64,000 bases of DNA from Acetobacterium malicum subsp. dehalogenans DSM 11527 (lineage in GTDB: Bacteria; Bacillota; Clostridia; Eubacteriales; Eubacteriaceae). Below the pieces are notes generated by a model, which saw only the letters and a program-made list of their open reading frames with translations, did no database searches and had not been told where the DNA came from. This document shows positions 24,404-34,295 of the stretch, in pieces. The DNA lies in assembly GCF_000472665.1 (NCBI RefSeq), contig NZ_AXAC01000022.1:20970-84969 (forward strand), in the 5' to 3' direction. Position 1 is the stretch's first letter. The number at the start of each line of letters is the position of its first letter. A program made the position numbers and the translations under genes.

Positions 24404-25243
24404 ATGTCAAAAAGTTTTAAAAAAGTTTTAGTATCACTGTTAATCGGTGCAACGGTACTGACCCTGGCAGGATGCGGTTCTTCAGGATCGACAACATCAA
24501 CAACTAAAGAGGCCATTTCAGGCGAAATCAACGGTGGCGGTTCCACATCGGTACAGAAAATTATTGATGCTGCCGGTTCAGAATTTACTGCCTTAAATCC
24601 GGAAGCCAAGTTCACTTACAGTGGCACGGGTTCATCTGATGGAATTAAAGGCGCAACTGCTGGTACCTATTCCTTTGGCTGTGCATCGCGAGAATTAAAA
24701 ACCGAAGAAAAGGGTAGCTTAACCGAACTGATCTTTGCCTATGATGGAATCGCAGTGGTGTTAAACCCGGCCAATACGGTAACAAATCTGACCAAAGACC
24801 AGGTAGCGAAAATCTACATGGGTGAAATCACCAACTGGAACGAAGTTGGCGGAGCCGATGCCCCCATCGTCGTTGTTTCCCGGGAAGATGGATCAGGAAC
24901 CCGAGATGCAGTGGAAGAACTAGTTGGTTTTAAAGAAAAACTGAAAGCCGATGCCACCATTAAAGAAGGTAACGGAAACGTTCAAACGACGGTAGCCGGC
25001 AATACTAATGCGATTGGCTATGTTTCATTAACCTTTGTTGACAAAACCGTTAAAGCGATCGATGTTGATAGCGTGAAAGCGACTGTGGACAATGTTAAAA
25101 ACAAAACCTACCCAATTTCACGACCTTTCCTGGCAATGTACGATGAATCTAAGGTTGATGATGCAACTCTGGCATTCCTTGACTTCCTGATGAGCACCGA
25201 GGGACAGGCAATTGTTGAAGAACACGGCGGTATCGCAGTTTAA
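24404..25243 (+). CDS. pstS: Phosphate ABC transporter substrate-binding protein PstS
   Basis: The ~279-residue lipoprotein captures phosphate outside the membrane. A lipobox (LTLAGC) follows the signal peptide, then a Ser/Thr-rich linker. Family motifs include NGGGSTSVQKII, SGTGSSDGIKG, SREDGSGTRDA and VQTTVAGNTNAIGYVS. The ATG at 24404 is chosen because AAGGAG lies between it and an earlier in-frame ATG at 24389. It heads the pstSCAB-phoU operon behind a Pho box. A hairpin after the gene probably limits downstream expression, so that binding protein exceeds permease. Confidence 0.95.
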   Translation: MSKSFKKVLVSLLIGATVLTLAGCGSSGSTTSTTKEAISGEINGGGSTSVQKIIDAAGSEFTALNPEAKFTYSGTGSSDGIKGATAGTYSFGCASRELKTEEKGSLTELIFAYDGIAVVLNPANTVTNLTKDQVAKIYMGEITNWNEVGGADAPIVVVSREDGSGTRDAVEELVGFKEKLKADATIKEGNGNVQTTVAGNTNAIGYVSLTFVDKTVKAIDVDSVKATVDNVKNKTYPISRPFLAMYDESKVDDATLAFLDFLMSTEGQAIVEEHGGIAV

Positions 25244-25255
25244 TATCAGAAAACT

Positions 25256-25277
25256 GAGACTCCTGAAAAGGAGTCTC
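25256..25277 (+). terminator. Intercistronic hairpin between pstS and pstC
   Basis: Perfect 9-bp stem GAGACTCCT / AGGAGTCTC with a GAAA tetraloop, followed by the imperfect T-rich TCTTCATT. Probably a partial terminator or processing/stabilising element that sets pstS above pstC. Confidence 0.65.
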
Positions 25278-25337
25278 TCTTCATTAAAATAATCCCATGA
25301 CAGGCGACCAGCATGGGTAGGAAAAGGAGCGTTTATT

Positions 25338-26219
25338 TTGCAGGCAATTAAACGTAAGAAACAAAAAGAGACAATCATCGAAGGCTTTTTTCTGATCTGT
25401 GCTTTCGTAGCTGTAATCAGTGTTCTGGCGATTACAGTTTTCGTTTTTTTCAATGGACTTAAACCATTTATTTCTAATAGTTATTCCCTTTGGGATTTTT
25501 TAACCGGCGTTGAATGGCGACCGGGTTCAAACATGTTTGGGATCTTTTATATGATCGTGGGATCCATTTTTGCGACACTGGGGGCCATTCTGATCGGTGT
25601 GCCAGTAGCGATTTTCACGGCGGTTTATATATCCGAACTGGCTGGTTCCCGGATTGGCAAGATGATCCGCTTTGCGGTGGAATTGCTGGCAGGGATCCCA
25701 TCGGTTTTATATGGGGTTTTTGGTTTGGGAATCATCGTTCCCTATGTGCTGAAAATTTCACCGATGGCTCAGGGCGAATCTCTACTGGCGACCATTCTGG
25801 TTCTGGCGATTATGATTTTGCCGACGGTGGTCAGCATTTCGGAGACATCCATCAGTGCGGTTCCAAAAGAGTATCGGGAAGGTTCCTATGCGCTGGGAGC
25901 TTCTAAAATCCAGACCATCTTCAAGGTCGTGCTGCCGGCCGCCCGATCCGGTATTATGACCGGTGTAATTCTGGGGATTGGCCGGGCCATTGGCGAAACC
26001 ATGGCCGTCATGCTGGTTTGCGGCAATCCCATCGCTGGTATACCCACCAGTCTGTTTGATCAGATTCGGCCCCTGACCACCAACATTGCCCTGGAAATGG
26101 GCTATGCCTCCGGAGTTCATCAAGAACTTTTGTATTCAACCGGGGTGGTATTATTTATCTTCATTATGATCATTAATCTGGCAGTGAATAAACTGGTTAA
26201 GGCAAAGGTAGGCAGTTAG
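25338..26219 (+). CDS. pstC: Phosphate ABC transporter permease PstC
   Basis: This 293-residue membrane protein has an N-terminal helix (IEGFFLICAFVAVISVLAITVFVFF), a loop with the family motif FNGLKPF, and five further helices. The EAA loop ([22 protein letters not shown]) and GIGRAIGETMAV mark PstC. The start is a TTG with GGAG 8 bp upstream. It abuts pstA with no spacer. With PstA it forms the phosphate channel. Confidence 0.93.
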   Translation: MQAIKRKKQKETIIEGFFLICAFVAVISVLAITVFVFFNGLKPFISNSYSLWDFLTGVEWRPGSNMFGIFYMIVGSIFATLGAILIGVPVAIFTAVYISELAGSRIGKMIRFAVELLAGIPSVLYGVFGLGIIVPYVLKISPMAQGESLLATILVLAIMILPTVVSISETSISAVPKEYREGSYALGASKIQTIFKVVLPAARSGIMTGVILGIGRAIGETMAVMLVCGNPIAGIPTSLFDQIRPLTTNIALEMGYASGVHQELLYSTGVVLFIFIMIINLAVNKLVKAKVGS

Positions 26220-27425
26220 ATGGGAAGAAAAGCAAAAGATAGTTTAATTAAAGGTGTTATTTATCTGGCCACCGGCATTACCTTAAGCGTCTTGCTCTTT
26301 ATTGTCGGATTCATTTTTATCAAAGGAATTGGGCTGGTTAACTGGGATTTTCTGACCCGGGATTTCAACGAAAATGTGGTTTATGCCTTTATTGAGTCCA
26401 ACGATGTGCCGCTAACCATTGACGAAGAAACCTTAAACGGAAAGAATCCCTATGATAAACGGTATGAAACACACTTAGAAGGACCCATTTATGTGGAAAA
26501 TATTGGCGCCGCCATTGCTAAGGTCGCTTATAAAAATCACAGCACCGAGCGGGAGCAGTTTGTGATTACCTATATTGAAAAAGACTCGCCGTTTAATCGT
26601 GCCATCGACTCAACCGGAAAAAGTATCACGATCGGCACCGACTATATTTTACAGAGTATCAATGGCAATGATTTTACCAGTTTGACCCTGGCTGAGGTGG
26701 CAGAAACAATTTCGGCTGAATCCGGTGAACTGAAAATAAAAGTCGTCCAACCCGGCGGTGGGATTAAGTCCAACATTATCACTACCCTGTATATGGTCTT
26801 ACTGTCGCTTATTGTGGCACTGCCGCTGGGGATATTTGGAGCGATTTACCTGACCGAATATGCTAAACCCGGAAGACTGGTAAACATGATAAGATTTGCG
26901 GCTGAGTGTCTGGCCGGGATTCCATCGATTATATTTGGTTTGTTTGGGATGGCGTTCTTTGTGGTCGCGCTGAAATTTCAAATCTCGCTGATCTCGGGAA
27001 GTTTGACTGTGGCCATCATTCTGCTGCCAGTCATCATTCGAAGTACCGAAGAAGCGCTCAAAACTGTGCCAATGGCCTTTCGGGAAGGTTCACTGGCGCT
27101 TGGAGCCACCAAGCTTCAAACCATTTTCAAGGTGGTGCTGCCCTGTGCGGTACCCGGTATTGCCACAGCGGTGTTGCTTAGTATCGGCCGGGTAGTCGGG
27201 GAGTCGGCGGCGTTATTATTAACCGCCGGAACGGTCGCACAAATTCCGGGAACCCTCTTTTCGCCTGGCAGTACTTTGACGGTCCAAGCCTACTATGTGG
27301 CCAAAGAAGAAGGTAACATCGAATTGGCCTGTGCCATTGGAATAGTCATAATTGTAATTGTTATTGTACTGAACATCTTGTCCCGTGTCACTTCCGACAA
27401 GTTGGATGTCTTTAATAAAAAATGA
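26220..27425 (+). CDS. pstA: Phosphate ABC transporter permease PstA with PDZ-like insertion
   Basis: At 401 residues this permease is ~110-130 longer than typical PstA (~270-300). The membrane part is normal: an N-terminal helix (~12-36), then from residue ~185 five helices, with [20 protein letters not shown] as the EAA loop and [11 protein letters not shown]. The extra residues (~45-180) lie outside the membrane between helices 1 and 2. They contain a segment resembling a PDZ domain (SPFNRA...[20 protein letters not shown]...[10 protein letters not shown]). Its function is unknown; it could bind PstS, a regulator or a peptide tail. The gene starts immediately after pstC. Confidence 0.9.
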   Translation: MGRKAKDSLIKGVIYLATGITLSVLLFIVGFIFIKGIGLVNWDFLTRDFNENVVYAFIESNDVPLTIDEETLNGKNPYDKRYETHLEGPIYVENIGAAIAKVAYKNHSTEREQFVITYIEKDSPFNRAIDSTGKSITIGTDYILQSINGNDFTSLTLAEVAETISAESGELKIKVVQPGGGIKSNIITTLYMVLLSLIVALPLGIFGAIYLTEYAKPGRLVNMIRFAAECLAGIPSIIFGLFGMAFFVVALKFQISLISGSLTVAIILLPVIIRSTEEALKTVPMAFREGSLALGATKLQTIFKVVLPCAVPGIATAVLLSIGRVVGESAALLLTAGTVAQIPGTLFSPGSTLTVQAYYVAKEEGNIELACAIGIVIIVIVIVLNILSRVTSDKLDVFNKK

Positions 27426-27433
27426 GGAGTAAT

Positions 27434-28192
27434 ATGGACACAAATATAAAGTTTAACACCAAAAATCTGGATTTGTTTTATGGCGATTTCCAGGCCCTGA
27501 AATCAATCAATATGGAAATTCGTGAAAAGGAAGTAACTGCTTTTATCGGCCCCTCCGGTTGCGGCAAGTCAACCTTCCTGCGTTGTCTCAATCGTATGAA
27601 TGATCTGATTGATTCGGTAAAAATAAAGGGTGAAATTATTTTTGACGGAAAAGATATTAACGGTCCGATCGACGTCATTAATTTACGGACCCGGGTGGGA
27701 ATGGTTTTTCAGAAACCCAATCCCTTTCCGATGAGTATTTATGAAAATATTGCCTATGGCCCTAAATGTCAGGGAATGAAGGACAAAAATCAATTGGACA
27801 ACCTGGTCAAAGAAAGTCTGATGAAGGCGGCTCTCTGGGATGAAGTTAAAGATCGGCTGAACAAATCGGCTCTGGGGCTGTCCGGTGGTCAGCAGCAGCG
27901 GCTTTGTATCGCCCGGACCATTGCCATGAATCCGGAAGTTATTTTAATGGATGAACCAACCTCGGCCCTGGATCCCATTGCGACAGCAAAGATCGAAGAT
28001 CTGATGTCTAGTTTAAAAAAAGATTATACCATTATTATTGTCACCCATTCGATGCAGCAGGCCGGGCGAATATCTGATAAAACCGCTTTCTTTTTGATGG
28101 GAGAGGTGATCGAATTCAATGACACCCCGATAATTTTCACGAACCCCCATGATAAACGGACAGAGGACTACATTACCGGACGTTTCGGTTGA
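27434..28192 (+). CDS. pstB: Phosphate ABC transporter ATPase PstB
   Basis: The ~252-residue cytoplasmic ATPase drives phosphate uptake. Walker A is GPSGCGKST, signature LSGGQQQRL, Walker [14 protein letters not shown], and the H-loop lies in [26 protein letters not shown] is a PstB-specific Q-loop. The ATG at 27434 follows GAGGAG and is preferred to an upstream ATG at 27422 that overlaps pstA. It is followed by phoU after 17 bp. Confidence 0.96.
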   Translation: MDTNIKFNTKNLDLFYGDFQALKSINMEIREKEVTAFIGPSGCGKSTFLRCLNRMNDLIDSVKIKGEIIFDGKDINGPIDVINLRTRVGMVFQKPNPFPMSIYENIAYGPKCQGMKDKNQLDNLVKESLMKAALWDEVKDRLNKSALGLSGGQQQRLCIARTIAMNPEVILMDEPTSALDPIATAKIEDLMSSLKKDYTIIIVTHSMQQAGRISDKTAFFLMGEVIEFNDTPIIFTNPHDKRTEDYITGRFG

Positions 28193-28209
28193 TAAGGAGA
28201 AAATAAACC

Positions 28210-28941
28210 ATGCGAGTAGAGTTTAACGAAGAATTAAGAATGATCAAAGATCAGATCCTGCTGATGGCGGCAATGACTGAAAAAATGCTGTCAGATTCAG
28301 TTTTAGCTTTAAAAAGCCAAAACAATGAGTTGGCCCGTTCGGTAATTGAGCGGGATGATCTGGTGGATGCCAAAGAAATCGAACTGCAGCTGGTGGTTAG
28401 TCAGGTAATTGCCACCCAGGGTCCGGTAGCCACCGATCTGCGACGATTGGCTTCTACCTATAAAATTATTACCAATCTGGAACGGATTGCCGATCTGGCG
28501 GTGAATATTTCCAAGCGGGTACTGGAGTTGTCAGATGTTGTATATATGAAGCGACTTATCGATATTCCCCGGGCCTGTGAGCTGGCCCAAACCTTATTGA
28601 AGCTGTCGATGCAAGCCTTTGTTCACGAAGATATCACCTGCTTACGAGAAGTGGTGGATCTGGAAGACGAGATTGATGCGCTGAATATTCAGATCCATCA
28701 TGACTGTCTGGCCTATATGATTGATAATACTAAAAATATCCATCAGGGTTCAGTGTTCATTTTTGTTGGTAGTTATCTGGAGCGGATTGGCGATCATGCT
28801 ACCAATATTTTTGAAACAGTCTTCTATATTGTCACCGGTGACTATATTGATTTCAATGACTTGGATGAAGAAACGATTGAACAGACCCTTGCACTACAAA
28901 AAAAGATCAATGCCATCGAAAATGAAAATTTGACGGAATAA
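28210..28941 (+). CDS. phoU: Phosphate signalling protein PhoU
   Basis: The 243-residue protein is built of two three-helix repeats, each with a metal-binding E/DxxxD-type motif: DDLVDAKEIELQL in the first and EDEIDALNIQIHHD in the second. NLERIADLAVNI and YLERIGDHATNI are the matching repeat ends. PhoU couples Pst activity to PhoR signalling and limits uptake. It is somewhat longer than the usual ~220 residues, with an acidic C-terminal tail. It is the last gene of the pst operon and is followed by a terminator. No phoPR pair adjoins the operon. Confidence 0.94.
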   Translation: MRVEFNEELRMIKDQILLMAAMTEKMLSDSVLALKSQNNELARSVIERDDLVDAKEIELQLVVSQVIATQGPVATDLRRLASTYKIITNLERIADLAVNISKRVLELSDVVYMKRLIDIPRACELAQTLLKLSMQAFVHEDITCLREVVDLEDEIDALNIQIHHDCLAYMIDNTKNIHQGSVFIFVGSYLERIGDHATNIFETVFYIVTGDYIDFNDLDEETIEQTLALQKKINAIENENLTE

Positions 28942-28967
28942 GCGCTTTCAAGAAATAATCACATGAC

Positions 28968-29000
28968 AAAGTCGGAGAATTAACTCTTCCGGCTTTTTTT
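28968..29000 (+). terminator. Terminator of the pst operon
   Basis: AAAGTCGGAG / CTTCCGGCTTT-type stem with G-U pairs, followed by seven T. Confidence 0.75.
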
Positions 29001-29223
29001 ATTTAGTAAATCGAAGCTTATTTGATAAAATCGCGCTGATTTGGGTAAATTAAGTACTTAGGTAAGAAGTGTGATCGGGTTGAAATAAATAAGCGGAAAG
29101 CGGATAAAAGTATGGTAATTTCATCGAAGTCTGATTATAATTATTATAGGCAGAAAATGATTCTTAATTATTTTGATTGAGTCATTTCCGGATTGAATTT
29201 TTTCAAAAGGACTGGAAGATAAA

Positions 29224-31500
29224 ATGAATAAAAAGGATGCACGAAATGCTACAACAGTAAGTAATTGTAACAAAGACAGTGAAGAAAGATTAAGAAGGCT
29301 GGTGGATATCCTGCAGCATCCTTCCGATTCCATTCAGGAATTTTTGGATTATGCCTTAAAACAGGCCATTGAACTGACAGAAAGTCAGATTGGCTATATT
29401 TATCATTATCATGAAGATCGGAAAGAATTTGTTTTGAATACTTGGTCGGTGGAGGTCATGAAAGATTGTAAGGTCGAAAAACAGGAAACGACCTATAAGT
29501 TAGATAAAACCGGCATCTGGGGGGAAGCAGTGCGACAGCGGCGGCCCATTGTAATGAATGACTATCAGGAAAGAAATCCGCTGAAAAAGGGATGTCCCAA
29601 AGGACATGTTCCGTTGACAAATTTTTTGACGGTGCCAATTTTCAAGAATAAAAAAATTGTTGGGGTCGTGGGATTGGCCAATAAAAAAACCGATTTTAAT
29701 GAATCTGATATTCTTAATATTACATTGCTAATGGAAGCTGTCTGGACGGTTACTGAGAGTAAAAAAGCAGAGCAGGATTTATTAGAGAGCAATGCCCGAT
29801 ATGATAAGCTGGTCCAGCGAATTCCAGTCGGGATCTATACCATGCGCATCAAGACCTCAGGAGAAAACCAGTTTGAATACTGTAGCGAGAGGTTTTGTGA
29901 AATGTTGGGCCTGACTGAAGAAGACGTTTTAAATAACCCGGAATCGGTTCATGGTCAAATACATCCGGATGATCGGGCTGCTTTGGATGAAGCAAATCGA
30001 AAGGCTAATCTGTGTCTTGAGAGTTTCAGATGGGAGGGACGCAGTCTGATTGGGGGAGAAATCCGGTGGATACGGATTGAGTCAGAACCTATTTTTTTAG
30101 CTAATGGTGATAGTTTGTGGAATGGTGTTATTTTCGACATTTCTAATCAGAAAAAAGCGAAAGAAGAACTCAATCAGACGTCAACCCGGCTTACTTTGGC
30201 GACTCGGGCTGGTCGGGTCGGAATTTGGGATTGGGACATCAAATCGGATAAAATGCTATTTGATGATTTAATGCTGGAATTGTACGATTTGCCAGCAAAA
30301 AATTATTGGGTTGAAGATAAAGTGTGGCAAAAAGCGATACACCCAGATGATTTAGAACCGTTGAATAAAGAGCTAAATAGGGCTATTCAGGAAAAAACGG
30401 AGTATAATTTTGAGTTCCGGGTTGTCTGGCGAGATGCTTCCATTCACAATATCCGGGCCCTGGCTACTGTACAGTATGATGATTTAGGCAATGCGGTCCG
30501 CATGATTGGGACAAACTGGGATATCACCGAAGCGAAAGAATCCCATGCTAAAACAATTGAAACAAACCGGCGCCTGCAGGATGAAATTATTGAGCGAAAA
30601 TATATTGAAGAAGCGCTCCGCAGCAGTGAAGAAAAACTGAAGACCATTATTGAAACATCACCGGACGGCATTGCTATTTCATCGATGGACGGAATGGTTG
30701 AATTTGTTACGGCTCAATCGGTGGCAATGTGGGGATATGACTCGCCCGATGAGATGATTGGCCGGAATATTCTGGAGTTTGTTCATGAGAGCTATCACGA
30801 AAAAGCCATTTATTTTATGACTGAAATGATCAACGGTCATTTAACGGGTGCGGCAGAATATCTGATGGTTAAAAAAGACGGTAGTTTGTTTTACTGTGAA
30901 ACCAATGCGAATGTACTCAAAGATAAGAATAAAAATGCAATTGGGGTTCTTCATATCGAACGCGATATTACTGAACGAAAAAAACTGGAAGAGGAACTAA
31001 AAGATCTGGCTATAAAAGATCAGCTCACGGGTCTTTATAATCGTCGTAAAATTGATCAAGTGCTGATGAAAGAAAAGGATGAGTCCGACTATTTATCAGT
31101 GATTATGGCGGATATTGATATGTTTAAACTGGTGAATGACGAATATGGTCATTTAGTCGGGGATCAGGTATTGATGGAGATTGCGGCAATTCTGACAAAG
31201 GGTATCCGGAAAACAGATATTTTAGGTCGTTGGGGTGGTGAAGAATTTATTATTATCTGCACCGATACAGATCTGGAAGGGGCAACCGTTCTGGCAGAAA
31301 AACTAAGGGAATTAGTGGCTGCACATTATTTTATTGGAGTTGGAAAGAAGACCTGTTCGTTTGGAGTCGCCCAGTTGCGAAAAGATGAAACCATTGATGA
31401 ATTGCTGCTCAGGTCTGATCTGGCCCTGTATCAGGCCAAAGAACGGGGCAGAAACCGAGTCGAACAAGAGATGTGTCGAGTGAATACAATAAAGAAATAA
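29224..31500 (+). CDS. Sensor diguanylate cyclase (GAF-PAS-PAS-PAS-GGDEF)
   Basis: This 758-residue soluble protein makes c-di-GMP in response to a sensed signal. An N-terminal GAF domain (~20-180, with IGYIYHYHEDRKEF and FLTVPIF...VVGLANK) is followed by three PAS/PAC units (~190-310, ~315-445, ~460-590). The C-terminal GGDEF domain (~600-750) has the active loop GRWGGEEF, so it should be catalytically competent. An RxxD inhibitory site is not obvious. No membrane segment is present. It is a monocistronic gene after the pst operon, with a modest ribosome binding site (GGAAGATAA). The ligand is unknown. Confidence 0.92.
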   Translation: MNKKDARNATTVSNCNKDSEERLRRLVDILQHPSDSIQEFLDYALKQAIELTESQIGYIYHYHEDRKEFVLNTWSVEVMKDCKVEKQETTYKLDKTGIWGEAVRQRRPIVMNDYQERNPLKKGCPKGHVPLTNFLTVPIFKNKKIVGVVGLANKKTDFNESDILNITLLMEAVWTVTESKKAEQDLLESNARYDKLVQRIPVGIYTMRIKTSGENQFEYCSERFCEMLGLTEEDVLNNPESVHGQIHPDDRAALDEANRKANLCLESFRWEGRSLIGGEIRWIRIESEPIFLANGDSLWNGVIFDISNQKKAKEELNQTSTRLTLATRAGRVGIWDWDIKSDKMLFDDLMLELYDLPAKNYWVEDKVWQKAIHPDDLEPLNKELNRAIQEKTEYNFEFRVVWRDASIHNIRALATVQYDDLGNAVRMIGTNWDITEAKESHAKTIETNRRLQDEIIERKYIEEALRSSEEKLKTIIETSPDGIAISSMDGMVEFVTAQSVAMWGYDSPDEMIGRNILEFVHESYHEKAIYFMTEMINGHLTGAAEYLMVKKDGSLFYCETNANVLKDKNKNAIGVLHIERDITERKKLEEELKDLAIKDQLTGLYNRRKIDQVLMKEKDESDYLSVIMADIDMFKLVNDEYGHLVGDQVLMEIAAILTKGIRKTDILGRWGGEEFIIICTDTDLEGATVLAEKLRELVAAHYFIGVGKKTCSFGVAQLRKDETIDELLLRSDLALYQAKERGRNRVEQEMCRVNTIKK

Positions 31501-31508
31501 ATTAGCGC

Positions 31509-31537
31509 AAAAAAACAAGGGGTTAATAAACCCCTTG
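31509..31537 (-). terminator. Terminator on the minus strand for the small coiled-coil gene
   Basis: CAAGGGG / CCCCTTG stem; read on the minus strand it is followed by seven T (31509-31515). It also separates the convergent cyclase gene. Confidence 0.8.
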
Positions 31538-31544
31538 GACATGT

Positions 31545-31775
31545 TTAAAGACTTCGGTTTTTAATTTCTTCGTCGCACTCGGTGATAAATTCTTTGAGTT
31601 TTTTCGATTCGGCGTCAAATTCTTCCATTTGAGCGACAATTTTTCCGCTTGATACATGCATCCCGGATTGCTTAAAAATAAAGCTGCGTTCATTTTCAAC
31701 ATCTTCTAGGTCTTCTTTTAATTTGGCCATTCTATTTTTGAGTTCAACGTCGCTTAGTTTACTTAATTCTTCCAT
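31545..31775 (-). CDS. Small coiled-coil protein, unknown function
   Basis: The gene encodes a 76-residue, highly charged, mostly helical protein with heptad-like spacing (LSDVELKNRMAKLKEDLEDVE...) and no membrane segment. I do not recognise a family. An AGGAGA site 7 bp before the ATG and a terminator after the stop support a real gene. It is convergent with the diguanylate cyclase to its left and divergent from the second GGDEF gene to its right. Confidence 0.65.
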   Translation of the reverse strand: MEELSKLSDVELKNRMAKLKEDLEDVENERSFIFKQSGMHVSSGKIVAQMEEFDAESKKLKEFITECDEEIKNRSL

Positions 31776-32045
31776 ATTTGTTCTCCTGTTATTTAAAATG
31801 ATTCTTCTCTTAAGTATAACATGGTCAAATTTTTAATGCAACCGGTTAAACACGTGACATTAAAATCGATTTAATTATTATCAAGTGTAAATCTTTCGCT
31901 TTTTTGTCAGACAGACGGTATAATAGAATTATTGAAATGAGGAATCCTGACCATCAAGAATATCAAAAAGTAACGAACAGGTATATCCGGTTTGTTAAAC
32001 AATTCGGATGAACACTTGAATAAATGAAAGGAAGAAGGTATAAAA

Positions 32046-33209
32046 GTGGCGATTTCAGAAAAACCGCTATTTAAAAAATTAATTCAATTTCTAAAAGAAG
32101 ACAGCATTTTAAATCGAACAGTAAAAAATGAAATGCTGACAAAGAATATGCAGCGGATCATCGGCTTTGAATTAGTCACCCTGCTGGTGAATCTGACAGT
32201 GATTGCAATCTTGTCATTTGCGTTTCAACCGACGACGTCAGTCGAAACATGGTGGGCCAATCGCATTGTGATGCTTCATAGCGTAAGTGCAATCTGGGTC
32301 AGTCTGATGTGTCTGATAACAATGTATGGCAACCGCAAAAAAAATCGTCTGTTCAATACGAAGATTATCCAGAATATATTTTTTATGTACATTCTGGTCT
32401 TCGGGATTGCGTTGGTGACGGTTGATCAGGCGATTACCAGTAATATCACGCCATTTCTGCTGGTGTGTACGATTATTGGAGTATTCATCCTCAACCGGCC
32501 CATCGATGCGTTTCTCCAATACCTGGTGGCATACATTTTCTTTTTTATTGCCATTGCTCAATACCAGACTGAACCGGCAGTTTTAACCAGTAATCGCCTC
32601 AATGGGCTGGTCTTTGTGGCAATTGGTATTTGTGCCACAACGCTAATCTGGTATTCGGAAAGAAGTAATATCCTGCAAAAACGGGAGATTCTGGATCAAC
32701 AGAAAAAACTGGAATCGGTGGCTTACTACGATGATCTGACCGGACTCATTAACAGGCGCAAATGGATTGAACTTCTTAATGAGGAGATTGAGCGAATGAA
32801 ACGGTATCGTCATTCGAGCAGCATATTATTACTGGATATCGACAATTTTAAGGTAATTAACGATCAATATGGGCATCCGGTCGGAGATATCGTTCTTCAG
32901 GAAATAGCTGCTCTGGTAAAAAAAGAATTGCGGATTTGCGATCGTATTGGTCGATGGGGGGGCGAAGAATTTATTATTTTGCTCGTTGAAACCCCGATCA
33001 AAGAAGGCATTGCCATCGGCGAAAAAATGAGAACCGCGATTGAAACAATGGCGATAGCGGTCGATTCACATTCGATTAAGATAACCCTCAGTATTGGAGT
33101 TGCCAGTCTGGATTGTGAAAAGGACTTTTTAACGAGTTATAAGAAGGTTGATCAAGCCCTTTATCTGGCCAAAAATAATGGTCGTAACCGGGTCGAATTT
33201 TGTCAATAA
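32046..33209 (+). CDS. Membrane-bound diguanylate cyclase
   Basis: The protein has 387 residues. About six transmembrane helices (residues ~38-210) form an unrecognised membrane sensor, followed by a short coiled linker (ILQKREILDQQKKLESVAYYDDLTGL) and a GGDEF domain with active loop GRWGGEEF. It should synthesise c-di-GMP at the membrane. The start is a GTG with a GAAGGAAGAAGG purine stretch upstream. It is followed 33 bp later by the GNAT gene. Confidence 0.9.
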   Translation: MAISEKPLFKKLIQFLKEDSILNRTVKNEMLTKNMQRIIGFELVTLLVNLTVIAILSFAFQPTTSVETWWANRIVMLHSVSAIWVSLMCLITMYGNRKKNRLFNTKIIQNIFFMYILVFGIALVTVDQAITSNITPFLLVCTIIGVFILNRPIDAFLQYLVAYIFFFIAIAQYQTEPAVLTSNRLNGLVFVAIGICATTLIWYSERSNILQKREILDQQKKLESVAYYDDLTGLINRRKWIELLNEEIERMKRYRHSSSILLLDIDNFKVINDQYGHPVGDIVLQEIAALVKKELRICDRIGRWGGEEFIILLVETPIKEGIAIGEKMRTAIETMAIAVDSHSIKITLSIGVASLDCEKDFLTSYKKVDQALYLAKNNGRNRVEFCQ

Positions 33210-33242
33210 AAATTATAAATAAGAAATTAACAGGAGGATTAT

Positions 33243-33539
33243 ATGGAAACCATTCATGAACAAAAAAATAAATTTTATATGGGTGCCAACGAAGAAGAAC
33301 CCATCGGTTTATTGAATTATCATATTGAAGGTGAGCTATTTATTATCGAGCATGTCTATGTGACCAGAGAACTCAGAGGGCAGGAACTTGGGGTTAAGCT
33401 GGTGGCCAAGGCGGTGGCATTTGCCCGGGAAAACAAGCTGAAAATTATCGCTTACTGCTCCTATGCCGAAAAGGTGCTGACTGAAAATCAGGACTATCGG
33501 GATGTTTTTTTAGTCAGTAACGACGAATCAACAAAATGA
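33243..33539 (+). CDS. Small GNAT-type N-acetyltransferase (YjdJ-like)
   Basis: This 98-residue protein is a minimal Gcn5-related fold of the Acetyltransf_CG type. VYVTRELRGQELGVKLVAKAV holds the acetyl-CoA binding R/QxxGxG/A-like turn (RGQELG), and IIAYCSYAEKVL is typical of this subgroup. The substrate is unknown. AGGAGG precedes the ATG. It lies between a diguanylate cyclase and a response regulator gene and is probably in a short operon with the former. Confidence 0.8.
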   Translation: METIHEQKNKFYMGANEEEPIGLLNYHIEGELFIIEHVYVTRELRGQELGVKLVAKAVAFARENKLKIIAYCSYAEKVLTENQDYRDVFLVSNDESTK

Positions 33540-33595
33540 CAGAAATACAATTAGCTTATTGAAAAGTAAAAATAAACTGACTCAGGGAGTTTCAT

Positions 33596-34294
33596 ATGAA
33601 TGTTTTAGTTGCTGAAGATGAAAACGATATCCGAAACCTTTTAAAACTTCATCTTGAAGAAAATGGTTATACCGTCTTTACTGCTGTTGATGGTTTGGAA
33701 GCCTTGGCGATTTTTAGAAGTAATTCAATCAATATAGGGATTTTTGATGTGATGATGCCCCGGCTGGATGGCTTTAATCTGCTGCGAAAAATCCGGGAAA
33801 CCAGTCAGATGCCGGTTATCTTTCTGACCGCCCGGGGAAACGAAATGGATAAGGTGCTGGGGTTGGGTCTTGGCGGTGATGATTATCTGGTCAAGCCTTT
33901 CAGTATAGCCGAACTCATTGCCCGGGTTAGCGCCCAGCTCAGACGTAACTATGAATACTCAGATAATAATCAGATGATGAAGTCCCATCTGAATGTCGGG
34001 AACTTATATCTTGACGAGGATGGCTGTTGTCTTTATGTGAATGGCGTATTGGTAGAACTCAGCGCCAAGGAGTATTTGATACTGCAGTTTTTAATGAAAA
34101 ACCCGGACAAGGTTTTTACTAAAAAGCAGCTCTACCGGCAGGTTTGGGAAGAAGAGCTTTACTATGATGATAACACCATCATGGTTCATATCAGCCGACT
34201 GCGCAACAAATTAGAAGTGGACCCCAGAAATCCGGAGTATATCAAGACAATTCGCGGAATTGGCTATAAATTCCAACTACCCAAGGTTCCCTAG
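33596..34294 (+). CDS. OmpR/PhoB-family response regulator
   Basis: The 232-residue protein has a receiver domain with acidic pocket EDEND (residues 7-11), phospho-acceptor Asp51 (GIFDVMMP), a conserved Thr near 78 (FLTAR) and Lys near 101 (LVKPF). A winged-helix DNA-binding domain (~130-228) ends in TIRGIGYKF. It resembles the VanR group. It is encoded one base before the partner histidine kinase gene and so is clearly co-transcribed with it. The target genes are unknown; the adjacent membrane methyltransferase gene at 35811 is one candidate. Confidence 0.93.
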   Translation: MNVLVAEDENDIRNLLKLHLEENGYTVFTAVDGLEALAIFRSNSINIGIFDVMMPRLDGFNLLRKIRETSQMPVIFLTARGNEMDKVLGLGLGGDDYLVKPFSIAELIARVSAQLRRNYEYSDNNQMMKSHLNVGNLYLDEDGCCLYVNGVLVELSAKEYLILQFLMKNPDKVFTKKQLYRQVWEEELYYDDNTIMVHISRLRNKLEVDPRNPEYIKTIRGIGYKFQLPKVP

Positions 34295-34295
34295 A

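Noticed and set aside
31890..31930. Promoter for the GGDEF gene at 32046
   Set aside because: A perfect TATAAT at 31919 exists, but the TTGTCA upstream is only 9 bp away and no -35 at 16-18 bp is convincing.
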